A stretch of 64,000 nucleotides of DNA, from contig NZ_CP045571.1 in NCBI RefSeq assembly GCF_009662475.1, positions 1,486,501 through 1,550,500 of the forward strand. The letters run 5' to 3'. The translations under genes and the position numbers were made by a program. Below the pieces are notes generated by a model. The model saw only the letters and a program-made list of their open reading frames with translations. It made no database searches and had not been told where the DNA came from. Of the stretch, positions 8,532 through 17,781 are shown one piece after another. How positions within the stretch are numbered: the stretch's first letter is position 1; the number at the start of each line of letters is the position of its first letter. The DNA is from Acidithiobacillus thiooxidans ATCC 19377. GTDB taxonomy: Bacteria; Pseudomonadota; Gammaproteobacteria; Acidithiobacillales; Acidithiobacillaceae.

Positions 8532-8749
8532 TCGACCCTCAACCAGGACGGCAGTATGGGTTGCACCATGGATTGCAACTCAGACGTGATCGTAGGGTCC
8601 ACCAATGAAAGAATCACAAAGGCCACCAGAATAACAACCAAAAGCACTAAAAGTTTTCTGAGAAAAAACCAAAAGAGCAACAAGGCCAGAACCGCACAAA
8701 TAACCGGAACAAGGTCTAAATGACGAAAAATGGCAATGATGTGGTCCAT
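8528..8749 (-). CDS. Small membrane protein
   Basis: A protein of about 73 residues starting MDHIIAIFRHLDLV. It is almost entirely one or two hydrophobic helices (about residues 10-45) followed by a short amphipathic tail. AGGA lies upstream of this ATG, and the stop overlaps the methyltransferase start, so the two are probably co-translated. No family recognised. Confidence 0.5.
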   Translation of the reverse strand: MDHIIAIFRHLDLVPVICAVLALLLFWFFLRKLLVLLVVILVAFVILSLVDPTITSELQSMVQPILPSWLRVE

Positions 8750-8947
8750 GATGAATATATCCTGGTTTTGAAAATAAAGGAATAACAACGCGATATGTAA
8801 TCAGCATAACACAGCATTAATCATGAATTGTTTGGAATTTTTACACGCTGGCGCTAACATTCTCCCATCACGACAGAAGCTATCAGGGCACCGCTAGTTT
8901 TCATCAAGCGAAGGCCACGTTAATGAACCTGGGCGCGCTCTAAAATA

Positions 8948-9992
8948 AAGTGCAACACCTCTGGTCGAAGGCAGACGGAGGTGAGAGATGGCCAGAAAGT
9001 ACAGGCAATTGATGCCCGATCAGCGAAACCAGATACAGCGTGGATTGAATCAGGGGCTGAGTATTCGTGGCATTGCCAGGCAGTTGGGCCGAAGCCCTAG
9101 CACGATCAGTCGGGAGATTCAGCGAGGTCGTGTGGAAGAGACCTATGACGCCGTATGCGGTCGTGAAGAAGCGCAGAGGCGCCGACGCAAGGGAGTCAGG
9201 AAGTTGACTGAAGGTTCGCCTTTAACCCTCGCGGTGACGCACGCTATTCTGCAAAGGAAGTGGTCACCGGAGCAGATAGCGGGGAGGTTGCGGATGGACT
9301 ATCCCGAAGACAAACAGTGGCACGTCTCTCATGAGACTATTTACCAGTTTATCTATGCTCACCCGGCGGGTGAACTGCGCAAGGCATTGATTGCAGGGCT
9401 GCGCAGAGGGCACAGCAAACGCAAGCCCCGCACACGAGGTAAAGACCGTCGTGGCGGGATCACGAACATGCGCTCGATCCGTGAGCGCCCGGAGGAAGCA
9501 CAAGCTCGCGAAGTACCCGGTCACTGGGAAGGCGACCTGATCAAGGGGGCATTCAATGCCAGTGCTATTGGCACGTTAGTGGATCGTAGCAGTCGCTTCG
9601 TCATCCTTGCGCGGGTGGAGGATTCTACGGCAGAGGCGATCCTGGAAAGCTTTACGCGGCGTTTGCGTACGCTGCCCAAGAGCTTCCGGCAAACGCTCAC
9701 CTATGATCAGGGCCGCGAAATGGCTCGGCATCAGGAACTGGAGCGAAATACGGGCATACGTGTTTATTTCGCTGACCCACATAGCCCCTGGCAGCGTCCG
9801 ACCAATGAAAATACGAATGGCCTACTGCGTCAGTATTTCCCCAAGGGCACGGACTTATCCGAATATTCACAACGGCGTTTGACTCAGGTAGCGGAGGAAC
9901 TCAATAATCGGCCCAGGAAATCCTTGGGATTCCGAACTCCAGCCGAAGTGATGGCACAGCAAATCAGGCAGTTAAACAGCGGTGTTGCACTT
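8948..9992. mobile_element. IS30-family insertion sequence
   Basis: The element is about 1.05 kb and bounded by matching inward-facing ends AAGTGCAACACC (left 8948-8959, right 9981-9992), with one transposase gene. IS30-family elements make only 2-3 bp target duplications, so the outer limits could shift by a base or two. It landed in the last codons of the leftward gene at 9964-10272. Confidence 0.85.
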
Positions 9993-10001
9993 CAAACTTG
10001 A
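8988..10001 (+). CDS. IS30-family transposase
   Basis: This 337-residue protein has an N-terminal helix-turn-helix (SIRGIARQLGRSPSTISREI). Its catalytic core holds GHWEGDLIKG, TLVDRSSRF, LTYDQGREM and PWQRPTNENTNGLLRQYFPKG, with the DDE residues and the family-typical NENTNG. The end is odd: the frame runs through the right terminal repeat and stops only in flanking host DNA (9999-10001). The last two or three residues therefore depend on the insertion site. Confidence 0.95.
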   Translation: MARKYRQLMPDQRNQIQRGLNQGLSIRGIARQLGRSPSTISREIQRGRVEETYDAVCGREEAQRRRRKGVRKLTEGSPLTLAVTHAILQRKWSPEQIAGRLRMDYPEDKQWHVSHETIYQFIYAHPAGELRKALIAGLRRGHSKRKPRTRGKDRRGGITNMRSIRERPEEAQAREVPGHWEGDLIKGAFNASAIGTLVDRSSRFVILARVEDSTAEAILESFTRRLRTLPKSFRQTLTYDQGREMARHQELERNTGIRVYFADPHSPWQRPTNENTNGLLRQYFPKGTDLSEYSQRRLTQVAEELNNRPRKSLGFRTPAEVMAQQIRQLNSGVALQT

Positions 10002-10272
10002 AACCGCCCTGTTTCCCGATATGAATTGTTCGACCCGTCTCATGCAACACATCGCGTATCATCCCCTTATCATGCATAACACGTAGGGCTCGACCTAGCG
10101 CCATGGCGCATCCAGGCGGGCCGCCTCTAGAGCTATGTCGATAGGCGCGAGGATATTGCGCAGGCGGAAAAACAAAATACAGCAACCCCTCGTATTCCAA
10201 TGTTCCACCATGACGTGATAGCACATCAATGATCCTTTGTTGCAAATTGGTTTTAACTTGTGCCATGCGCAT
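9964..10272 (-). CDS. Hypothetical protein with IS-rewritten C-terminus
   Basis: A 102-residue protein; about residues 5-45 (QQRIIDVLSRHGGTLEYEG) look like a small helix-turn-helix. The family is not recognised. The final residues (about EVQHRCLTA) are encoded by the right end of the IS30 element. Joining the flanks without the IS would give a stop within about two codons, so the original protein probably had almost the same length. The start overlaps the end of the upstream membrane-protein gene. Confidence 0.5.
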   Translation of the reverse strand: MRMAQVKTNLQQRIIDVLSRHGGTLEYEGLLYFVFPPAQYPRAYRHSSRGGPPGCAMALGRALRVMHDKGMIRDVLHETGRTIHIGKQGGFKFEVQHRCLTA

Positions 10273-10651
10273 TGCCTTTTATCTCGTTAAACCTTTCGAC
10301 AGCCAACAAGAGAAGCATATCGCTCCAAGCATCCATGAACGCATCCAACAACAGCACTGGCGTTAACACAGACGAAAAAATCAATGAAAACAAACCAGAT
10401 TCCAACACCGTCAGGTGAAAGTGCAACAAGAGAATGGCAAATGCAACACAGAATAAAAACGAAAAAATGACATAGATGCCAGACGCATGGAACACGGCTT
10501 TTAGTGTCTTGGAAAAGGCCTGCTTCTTGATTCCTCTGTCACAATCTTTCTTAAATTCTTGCCACGCACGGCTCATGACGTAAAAGCTACCTGTATCACT
10601 CGCTTCGAACAGTTTTTGTACAGGATCAGATGGTGTTTCGTTTGCAATCAT
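10253..10651 (-). CDS. Hypothetical membrane protein, two spans
   Basis: A 132-residue protein with a soluble N-terminal half and two hydrophobic helices (about residues 55-80 and 85-105). Its start overlaps the stop of the small upstream frame (ATGA). No family recognised. Confidence 0.5.
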   Translation of the reverse strand: MIANETPSDPVQKLFEASDTGSFYVMSRAWQEFKKDCDRGIKKQAFSKTLKAVFHASGIYVIFSFLFCVAFAILLLHFHLTVLESGLFSLIFSSVLTPVLLLDAFMDAWSDMLLLLAVERFNEIKGNAHGTS

Positions 10652-10762
10652 TCAGCTAACCTTCGTATCGGACCTGTTCCGACATTACTCAGATATACAA
10701 CAATCTTCCTCATGAAGATCCACCTCAGCATGAATTGTCGATGAAGCGTTTCAATCACCATT
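10648..10762 (-). CDS. Very small basic protein (37 aa)
   Basis: This short frame begins MVIETLHRQFMLRWIFMRK. Its ATG overlaps the stop of the upstream membrane gene (TAATG) and its stop overlaps the next ATG (ATGA). Coupling at both ends is the main argument that it is translated. No function can be proposed. Confidence 0.4.
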
Positions 10763-10970
10763 ACAAAACATGCACGACAAGCTGGTACAAAAAGATCAAC
10801 TCCGCGAGCGTGCCCAAAGCCAGAATGACCAGCACATGCACGAGATCCCCAAACAGCCGGGAGAAGTCGATTTGCAGCCGAATAATCTGCATAAAATCCT
10901 CCGCTGCAGAGAAGAACAGCAAAGCCACTACCAGAATCGGGATGCCAATAACACCGAGTAACCAGATCAT
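10761..10970 (-). CDS. Small membrane protein, two spans
   Basis: About 69 residues from MIWLLGVIGIPILVV, with two hydrophobic helices separated by a short polar loop. The ATG follows a perfect AGGAGG and overlaps the stop of the upstream gene (ATGA), which fixes the start. It is part of a run of four overlapping small genes on the minus strand. Confidence 0.55.
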   Translation of the reverse strand: MIWLLGVIGIPILVVALLFFSAAEDFMQIIRLQIDFSRLFGDLVHVLVILALGTLAELIFLYQLVVHVL

Positions 10971-11326
10971 AAATCCTCCTGTATAATATTTCGTAAATGC
11001 TTGTCCAACTGACGACACAGGCTTCCACTGCGTCCATTCTCCGCAGCATATTGAGGACGGTACGTTTTTATCATCATTTCATCTCGTGCTGATAACCATT
11101 CTGCACCTTTTATAACAATTACATCACGCTTTACCGCAGCAGCCGATAATTCAAATTTACGAGCAACCACCTTATATACTTTGTTTTTTTGCACGCGTGT
11201 TTCCTCTAAAAGCTTAATGGCCCATAAAGCAGCTTTCTTTTTATGTATTGCTTTGATTCTTATCCATCGCTTTGTGAATCGCTTTACGCAATTCCTTATG
11301 CGCCTCGGTTTGGATACTGAGCGCAC
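10967..11326 (-). CDS. Small basic hypothetical protein, start uncertain
   Basis: The open frame is 119 residues and strongly basic. The first part overlaps the end of the upstream gene by about 86 nt. A GTG at 11194 preceded by GAGGA would give a 75-residue protein (starting V/MQKNKVYKVVARKFEL) that avoids the overlap. The AVKRDV helix region could be DNA-binding. Family not recognised. Confidence 0.45.
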   Translation of the reverse strand: MRSVSKPRRIRNCVKRFTKRWIRIKAIHKKKAALWAIKLLEETRVQKNKVYKVVARKFELSAAAVKRDVIVIKGAEWLSARDEMMIKTYRPQYAAENGRSGSLCRQLDKHLRNIIQEDL

Positions 11327-11516
11327 TGACCTTTATGGCCGCCACCAAGAGTTCAGGGGCCGCAGCAATCAGGGCGGCATCTGATGCTGTAAACTGCCCC
11401 TTGTCATCCAGCCGCCGCATGTGACTACCGCCCTTATCCGGCCAGAGAATCACCCAGGCATCGTGCTCTGCAAAACATAGCTTTTTGGCCTGCCAGGGGC
11501 CTTTTGTGATGTTCAT
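11241..11516 (-). CDS. Phage-type hypothetical protein
   Basis: The product contains TASDAALIAAAPELL, a block common in small phage and prophage proteins of unknown function, after an AWVILW segment. The frame opens at 11603, but an intrinsic terminator at 11563-11587 lies inside that extension, so a downstream start is more likely (MNITKGPW at 11516, or ATGs at 11546/11561). Confidence 0.5.
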   Translation of the reverse strand: MNITKGPWQAKKLCFAEHDAWVILWPDKGGSHMRRLDDKGQFTASDAALIAAAPELLVAAIKVSALSIQTEAHKELRKAIHKAMDKNQSNT

Positions 11517-11562
11517 GCAGCAAGAGTTCTTAAATAAGTCGTCCATCGCCATCCATTCCATC

Positions 11563-11587
11563 AAAAAAGCCCGCCCATCGGACGGGC
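11563..11587 (-). terminator. Intrinsic terminator after the sigma-factor gene
   Basis: On the minus strand, GCCCG and CGGGC form a short GC-rich stem followed by six T residues at 11568-11563. It lies about 105 nt beyond the sigma-factor stop and would end its transcript. Confidence 0.7.
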
Positions 11588-11689
11588 AATAGCCGCAAAA
11601 CAACCGCTCTACAACACTTCAAACTGCCAAAAACATCCTTTAGTCACAGAATAACATGCCCTTTCATGCACCTTTTTAAAATCATCACA

Positions 11690-12631
11690 CTAACAATCAT
11701 CAAAACTCAGGTTTTCGGCTTCCAAACACGCATTCAAGGTCGCCAAACCGCGATTCTGCAGCTGACGTACCGCTTCGCGGCAAATACCCATAAAGCCGCC
11801 GACCTCTTCCAGCCCCATGGCAGGCCTTTCCCCAAAACCAAAACGCAGGAACAGGACCTGCCGCTGTTTGAGTGGAAGCGCATTTAAATGCTGCGCCAAT
11901 ACCTTTTTCATGTGGTGCTGATGCGATACGTTTTCCGGTGCATACAGCGTATCTTCAACGGGTTCAAAACACGCCGCCGGACTTTCGTCCGCATCCGGCG
12001 CATGGGTCGAAAGCATGTAGGGATTAAAGGTCTCAATGGCCTGCTTTGTTTGCTCGCGCAAGACACGTGTGTCGCCAATCTGCTCACCACGACTTTCGCA
12101 ACCACGAATCGCTTTACTCAGATAATCCGGCAGACGAATCAGGTGGGCATGAAAAAGTGCCTTTTGCATATAGCTGCGCACCCAGAAGCTGGCGTAAGAG
12201 GCAAAACGGCAACCGGCATCCAGGCGAAAGCGATCTGCTGCATGCAGCAGGCCCAAATACCCTTCCTGGATAACATCTTCCCGCGTGATGAACGCGCTTT
12301 GATAGTTATTCGACAAGTAATGTACTAACCACATATTTTTCTGCACCAGCCTATCCCGGGCCTTTGCATCACCGTCCAGCATGCGTTGTATCAGGTCGCG
12401 TTCTTCGCTCAGCCCCATACGTCGTGTTGGGTTATCAGGACATAGGGCAGGGTCATTGGCCGGAGGGGATTCAGGCGCCAGTGCCGTTTCTTCGGCCTCT
12501 AAACCCGTAAGTGGCAGTGGGCTGACGTCCGTTGCACGGGACAACCTTCTTGCGGGGTGCAAGCCCTGCGCCGGGGGCACACTCCAGGCCATTTCCTCTT
12601 CCAAATCATAATCAATCACAGCATCCAACAT
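11690..12631 (-). CDS. Sigma-70 family RNA polymerase sigma factor
   Basis: A 313-residue group 2/3 sigma factor. After a nonconserved N-terminal 75 residues comes region 1.2/2 (SEERDLIQRML; LVQKNMWLVHYL; DVIQEGYLGLLHAADRF; CRFASYASFWVRSYMQKAL; IRLPDYLSK). A divergent region 3 follows, then region 4 (LPLKQRQVLFLRFGF; LEEVGGFMGICREAVRQL). The region 4.2 recognition helix reads REAVRQL where primary sigmas have RERVRQI, which suggests altered -35 preference. It lacks region 1.1. Upstream are the palindrome (12762-12780) and promoter box (12694-12722) also found before the pilus operons, so it is probably self-regulated. RpoS-like or RpoH-like identity is unresolved. Confidence 0.9.
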   Translation of the reverse strand: MLDAVIDYDLEEEMAWSVPPAQGLHPARRLSRATDVSPLPLTGLEAEETALAPESPPANDPALCPDNPTRRMGLSEERDLIQRMLDGDAKARDRLVQKNMWLVHYLSNNYQSAFITREDVIQEGYLGLLHAADRFRLDAGCRFASYASFWVRSYMQKALFHAHLIRLPDYLSKAIRGCESRGEQIGDTRVLREQTKQAIETFNPYMLSTHAPDADESPAACFEPVEDTLYAPENVSHQHHMKKVLAQHLNALPLKQRQVLFLRFGFGERPAMGLEEVGGFMGICREAVRQLQNRGLATLNACLEAENLSFDDC

Positions 12632-12693
12632 GAAACATTTCCAACCATCGCGTTAAAGGCTCAGGGTACCCGATGATGGTGGTTGTTTTTGGG

Positions 12694-12722
12694 AAATAAA
12701 GCGCCAAAATACGCGGTTATTT
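12694..12722 (-). promoter_or_regulatory. M-box 1, before the sigma-factor gene
   Basis: Read leftward: AAATAACCGCG, then TATTTTG, then GCGCTTTATTT. It matches the conserved box before pilus genes and ends 62 nt from the sigma-factor ATG. The box is an imperfect inverted repeat, so it also reads tolerably toward the cold-shock gene, but there the distance (about 155 nt) does not fit the other copies. Confidence 0.65.
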
Positions 12723-12761
12723 GGAAAGCGCCCTTAAAAAGATCGTTATCATCCAACACAG

Positions 12762-12780
12762 CGGGATCAATTTGATCCCG
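12762..12780 (-). promoter_or_regulatory. Palindromic operator 1
   Basis: CGGGATCAATTTGATCCCG is a perfect 19-bp dyad. The 17-bp core lies 131 nt from the sigma-factor start and about 100 nt before the divergent cold-shock gene. It is one of five copies in the window, all intergenic. Confidence 0.8.
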
Positions 12781-12876
12781 GGAATCACAAACCGCTTTCC
12801 GGCATACACTTTGCAACTTTTCCGAAATCGACTAATATTAATTCCGCGTTATTATTGAAAAAACAAAGGCAATATC

Positions 12877-13083
12877 ATGGCAACAGGTACGGTAAAGTGG
12901 TTTAACGACAGCAAAGGTTTCGGTTTCATTGTGCAGGATGACGGGAAGGATGATGTATTTGTGCATCATTCGGCCATCCAGGGGATGGGTTTCAAATCCC
13001 TCGCTGAAGGGGAGCGCGTTACTTACTCTGTGGTTCGCGGGCCGAAAGGACTGCAGGCAGAGGATGTCCGCAGCATAAGCTAA
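12877..13083 (+). CDS. Cold-shock protein (CspA family)
   Basis: A 68-residue single cold-shock domain with both RNA-binding motifs: KGFGFIVQ (RNP1) and DVFVHHSAI (RNP2). It starts [18 protein letters not shown], the canonical opening. It binds single-stranded nucleic acid and acts as an RNA chaperone. It is divergent from the sigma-factor gene across an intergenic region that holds the palindrome and M-box, so its expression may be linked to the pilus regulon. Confidence 0.95.
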   Translation: MATGTVKWFNDSKGFGFIVQDDGKDDVFVHHSAIQGMGFKSLAEGERVTYSVVRGPKGLQAEDVRSIS

Positions 13084-13121
13084 GCTCACCAAGCGATAGT
13101 CGGCAACGCGGCACAAATCAC

Positions 13122-14852
13122 TCACAAATTCGTCACGCGTAACACTTCATCCAGACTGGTAACGCCCTCTTTGACACGACGCAAGCCCGTCTGTCGCATG
13201 GTGAGCACCCCCTCGCGGGCCGCTTGGCGCGCCAGGTCGATGGCGGTGCCGCCCTGCATGATGAGTTCCCGCATCGCTTCGCTGACGGGCATGACCTGAT
13301 AGAGCCCGATGCGCCCTTTATAGCCCGTTTTATTGCATTCATCGCAACCGACAGGACCCATGGGGTGCCAGCCTGGCAGAGCTTCCACAGCGAATCCGGC
13401 TTCTACTAACGCCTGGTCGGGAATTTTTACTGGCTCTTTGCAGTGTGCGCACAGTTTGCGGGCCAGCCGTTGGGCCAGGACCAGATGCACCCCGCCGGCA
13501 ATGTTGTAGGTCGGAATCCCCATGTTCTCCAGACGGGTCAAGCTCTGAGGTGCATCATTGGTGTGCAAGGTGGCCAGCACCAAATGTCCGGTCTGGGCGG
13601 CCTTGATAGCCGTTTCTGCGGTTTCCAGATCGCGGACCTCACCGACCATAATAATATCGGGGTCCTGCCGCAAAAAGGAACGCAGCGCAGCCGCAAAATT
13701 CAAGCCAATCCGCTCATTGATATTCACCTGGTTGATTCCATACACCGGAATTTCTACCGGGTCCTCCGCCGTGCTGATATTACAGTCGCCGGTATTGAGC
13801 ATGTTCAATGCGGTATAGAGTGTCGTGGTTTTACCGGAGCCGGTCGGCCCAGTCACCAGAATCATGCCATAGGGACGGTGGATCGCCTCTTCAAAAGCTT
13901 TGCGTTGTTCCGGGAAAAAACCCAGTTGCTCGATGGGTACCCTGGAACTGGCCGGATCCAGCAACCGCAGGACGATGGTTTCCCCGAAACTGGTCGGCAG
14001 GAAAGACACCCGAAAATCAATGACCCGAGCCGGCGGCACCCGCACCCGCAAACGCCCATCCTGGGGCAAACGTCGCTCGGAAACATCCAGTCCGCACATG
14101 ATTTTCAATCGGGACGTTACGCCATCCTGGAGATCCTTCGAGGGATTGGCTGCATTACTTAAAACACCATCCAGCCGATACCGCACCCGGAAATCCTTTT
14201 CGTAGGGTTCCAAATGGATATCCGACACGCCTTTGTGAATAGCATCCAAAAGCAGTTGCTGGACAAAACGCACAACGGGTGCATCCTCAGCCTCTGTTTT
14301 GTCACCCACGGACAAGTCAAAGGTCTTCTGTTCATCCTCTGCATCGGCTTCCCCATCAGGGGCTTTTTCCAAAAAGACATCATCAATCCCCGTTCCGGCA
14401 TCTGTAATAAGCTGAACCGCGCGCATCAGCTTGTCGGCTTCCACGAGTATCGGCACCACCTGCCAACCGGTATTGAACTTGATATCTTCCACCGCTTTGA
14501 AGTCAGTCGGGTCGGCCATCGCCAGATACAGCGTCTCACCGCGTTTGGACAAGGGCAGAACGAGATAACTGCGCATCATTTTTTTATCGATGCGATCCAT
14601 CAAAACCGTATCCAGCTGCACCGCATCCAGATCCAGCATGGGCATCCGGTAACGCCGGGACAGATAGGCCATCAGACGGGCCGCAGTTATCAGATCTTTC
14701 TTGATGGCATGGAACAATACCGGCACATGCGCCAGTCGGGCTTCCTGCTCAACCGCCATCCACTGATTTTCGTCGAGCGCGCATAGCCCATCCTGCGAAA
14801 GCCCGCGCAGAACAGGATGGCTCCTGATCGGCGTGACCGCAGCATCAGCCAC
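13122..14852 (-). CDS. pilB: Type IV pilus assembly ATPase PilB/MshE-like
   Basis: A 576-residue GspE/PilB-family hexameric ATPase that powers pilus extension from the cytoplasmic side. The N-terminal part (about residues 10-155) resembles the MshEN/GspE-N region, which in some members binds cyclic-di-GMP. The core has Walker A GPTGSGKTT (about 335), the Asp box, Walker B DPDIIMVGE (about 397), a His box and a four-Cys zinc site (CAHC about 469, CDEC about 504). Its start overlaps the end of the secretin gene by 8 nt. It is the last gene of the pilM-N-O-P-Q-B operon. Confidence 0.93.
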   Translation of the reverse strand: MADAAVTPIRSHPVLRGLSQDGLCALDENQWMAVEQEARLAHVPVLFHAIKKDLITAARLMAYLSRRYRMPMLDLDAVQLDTVLMDRIDKKMMRSYLVLPLSKRGETLYLAMADPTDFKAVEDIKFNTGWQVVPILVEADKLMRAVQLITDAGTGIDDVFLEKAPDGEADAEDEQKTFDLSVGDKTEAEDAPVVRFVQQLLLDAIHKGVSDIHLEPYEKDFRVRYRLDGVLSNAANPSKDLQDGVTSRLKIMCGLDVSERRLPQDGRLRVRVPPARVIDFRVSFLPTSFGETIVLRLLDPASSRVPIEQLGFFPEQRKAFEEAIHRPYGMILVTGPTGSGKTTTLYTALNMLNTGDCNISTAEDPVEIPVYGINQVNINERIGLNFAAALRSFLRQDPDIIMVGEVRDLETAETAIKAAQTGHLVLATLHTNDAPQSLTRLENMGIPTYNIAGGVHLVLAQRLARKLCAHCKEPVKIPDQALVEAGFAVEALPGWHPMGPVGCDECNKTGYKGRIGLYQVMPVSEAMRELIMQGGTAIDLARQAAREGVLTMRQTGLRRVKEGVTSLDEVLRVTNL

Positions 14853-17158
14853 TCAGAACATCATCCTTTGCTGCGTTCGAAACCCCGCCAATCACTTCCG
14901 GCGTGATGAACACCAGTAATTCGGTTTTGGCAACACTATGCACTTCGCTCTTGAACAGCCATCCCAGCAAGGGGATGTTTTTCAAAACCGGAACCCCAGA
15001 CTGGTTATGCGTGGAAGTATCGGTGTAGATGCCACCGATAACAACGGTCTGACCGTTATTGACCAGCAATTTGCTTTGGACTTCCTGGGTCGTGATGGGA
15101 ATCCCGGACGGCAGTGCGTCGGCATAATCCGGCTGGTTATTTTGGGCATCCACCTTCAGGGTGATTTTGCCATTGGGCGCAATGTGGGGCGTGACGTCCA
15201 GGCTCAGTTCGGCTTTTTTGAAGGAGACCGAAGTGGCCCCGCTGCTGGTAGATTGCTGGTAAGGAATTTCCTGCCCCTGGGAAATAACCGCTTTTTCGTT
15301 GTCTTCAGTCAACACCTTGGGGCTGGAAATGATTTTTGCCCTATTATCCACCTGCAAGGCCTGCAGTTGCAGATCAAGGATCCGATTACCCGTCGCCGTG
15401 CCTAAAGCGAAACCTAAAGACGCGGGCGTAGCACTGGCCAGGGCCGTACCGGCATCAGAGGCACTCAGATTGGCGAGCGCGGGAACGGTAAAACCAGTAC
15501 CCGATGTGGCGCTACCGCCGCCCTGTATGGGGTACGCGCCACCCTGGGTTTCTGTGACACCCGTAGCGCCGGTTCCGGAAAGATTGATAATGCCACCGGC
15601 GCCATTCGAAGTGTATGTCCCGCCCCAGTTCACGCCCAGAGAATGGGCCGCACTGGTGGTAATCTGGACAATACGCGCTTTAATCAGCACCTGGGGCACG
15701 GGCTTGTCGATTTTGGCAATCAGTTTTTTGATGTTTTCAATGTCCTGCGGCGTATCCCGCACCAGCAGACTGTTGGTACGGGTAACCACAGCTACGGATC
15801 CGCGTGGACCTAACAGCGAATTGCCGATAATGCTGGATTTAGGCAAGCCCAGGGCGCTCGCTAAAGACTGTTGCTGATAAGGATTCATGGGCTGGCCAGT
15901 GCGTCCAGAAGAACTATTCTGGTCAAAGCCTTTCAGCAAGGCGGCAATGCTGGCCGCTTTGGCATACTTGATTTGAATCAGTTCGGTTTCCAGGGGCTCC
16001 ATTTTGCGTTCGCTGGCTTCGGTTTTGAGCGTCGCTTCTTCCTGGCTGGCAATCTGATTGGCTGGCGCCACCCAAAGAATATTGCCGATAGGTTTGACGG
16101 CCAATCCCTGCGACTCAAGAATGACCTTAAAAGCCTCTTTCCAGGGTTCGTTTTTCAGGCGGATGGTCAGGTTGCCGGTAACATTATTGGAAACCACGAT
16201 ATTCTGATGGGTGAAATCGGCAATGACCTGCAGCACATCGCGCACGCTAATATCCTGAAAATCCATGCTCAGGCGCGGGCTGTCTTCGGGGTTTTGGACA
16301 GATTCTGCGGTTTTGTGTCGCACGACAATACGGGTCTGGTGCCCCAACTGATAGGCCGAGTAGGTATAGGGTCCATGCACGGTGAAGACCAGACGGGTGT
16401 TCCGACCCAGCGGATAGACTTCCACCGATTGTACGGGGGTGCCGAATTGGGTGACACCAAAAAGATGCCGGTAGCTGGCAGGCACGGCCGTATGCTTGAG
16501 GATCACAATGAGATGACCAGCTTCCCGGGTGACATTCATCGCCGGCTGGGGACCGGAAAGGGATAAGGCCAGAATGCCGCCGCCCTGTTTGCCGCGATGG
16601 AAATGCAGGTTATTAATTGCTGTCCCGACAGCCGTGACCGGAGCAGGCGCTGCGACAGGACCTGTAGTAACCGCAGGAGTGGATACTGTCGTTGGCCCTG
16701 AACTGGCCATTGGGGCAGGAGCCGCTGGCGGTGTGGTATGACCGACAAACGCCAACCGATACCCGCCCATCACCGGTTCCACCCTAATCGGTTCCGGGGA
16801 TTTTAACAGCAGGTCCAGACGGGCATTGTGGCCATGATTTTCGGCCAGCACATTTTCGACGACGCCATGCCCCATGACTGTACCCAGGGAAGGCGAAAAA
16901 TGCGCGTCCTTAAAATCGATTTTCACGAGATACCCGCCATTCAGGACCTGCACATTGTAGGCAGGCCGGGCATTTCCGTGAATCAGGAAAGCCGTACCCT
17001 GTGCATCATGCGTGGGCGTCACGCTGCGCAGATCGGTCTGCGCCCAGGCGGAACCGGTACCGAAGCACAACAAAGCGCCCAACACAGCGACAGAGAGACG
17101 GCGACCAGATAGACAGCACGAGTTGGGTAGAACAGAACGGGATACTGGATTAATCATG
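14845..17158 (-). CDS. pilQ: Type IV pilus secretin PilQ/MshL-like
   Basis: About 771 residues from MINPVSRSVLPN; the start is chosen because AAGGAG lies 9 nt upstream. It forms the outer-membrane pore for the pilus. A signal peptide ends about residue 39 (SAWA). AMIN-like domains follow (about 40-150 and 190-285), then an STN/secretin short domain with FQDISVRDVLQVIADFT, N-domains and a C-terminal secretin domain with VPVLKNIPLLGWLF and the TELLVFITP end block. A Gly/Ser/Thr-rich loop lies in the middle of the secretin N-domain region. It sits between pilP and pilB. Confidence 0.92.
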
Positions 17159-17190
17159 CTCAAAAACTCCTTATAAGGCGCCATCCGCAC

Positions 17191-17781
17191 TTATCCACCG
17201 CCCTGCATGCGCAGAACCGTGACCCGGCGCTGGTACTTCCCGAAAATATTGCGCACATATTGCGTGACCGTGATGATGGAATGGCCGTTTTGATGATGCA
17301 TAGCCGTTATCCGGCCATCGTGGGTCCCTACCGCACTGCCCAATGTGGCGCGATAGACCCGATGTTTAGGAGTTTGCAAAATCGCCCACAAGTGGCCCTG
17401 GGCGGGTTGCACCCTGCTAAGGGTACGCACCATGCCGGTGAGATGCAGACTGGACAGGGGGTACTTTTCCAGGGGCTGAACAGGGCCATGCTGCATGGGC
17501 GCGGGATGAACCCCCTTCTGCTCCGCTTCTGCCCGGAGCAACGCTTCGGAAAAACTGGTAAACGGATCCAGATGCGCCGGATTTTGATACGCCAAGGGTT
17601 TCCAGAGGGGTGTCTTTGGCAAAGGTGGAATCGACACGGTGGTTTTCGGCACATGCTGCACAAATTGATGCAGGGACTGCATGGTTTCCGTTTGCTGGGA
17701 ACAACCCGACAAGAGACACACACTCGCCCATACCAGCGCGGTAGGTATCCATACATAAACAGCGGTGCCCCGTTTATCCAT
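17191..17781 (-). CDS. pilP: Type IV pilus lipoprotein PilP
   Basis: A 196-residue lipoprotein. A signal peptide with lipobox LLSGC (Cys about residue 28) is followed by a Pro-rich linker and a beta-sandwich domain with EKYPLSSLHLTGMV, HLWAILQTPKHRVYRA and GRITAMH, the standard PilP pattern. PilP links the PilN-PilO inner-membrane complex to the secretin. The start overlaps the end of pilO by 8 nt, and position and order match pilMNOPQ clusters. Confidence 0.88.
   Translation of the reverse strand: MDKRGTAVYVWIPTALVWASVCLLSGCSQQTETMQSLHQFVQHVPKTTVSIPPLPKTPLWKPLAYQNPAHLDPFTSFSEALLRAEAEQKGVHPAPMQHGPVQPLEKYPLSSLHLTGMVRTLSRVQPAQGHLWAILQTPKHRVYRATLGSAVGTHDGRITAMHHQNGHSIITVTQYVRNIFGKYQRRVTVLRMQGGG

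Noticed and set aside
12762-12780. Palindrome as an FNR/CRP box
   Set aside because: FNR sites read TTGAT-N4-ATCAA; here the half-sites are in the opposite order (ATCAA-N-TTGAT).
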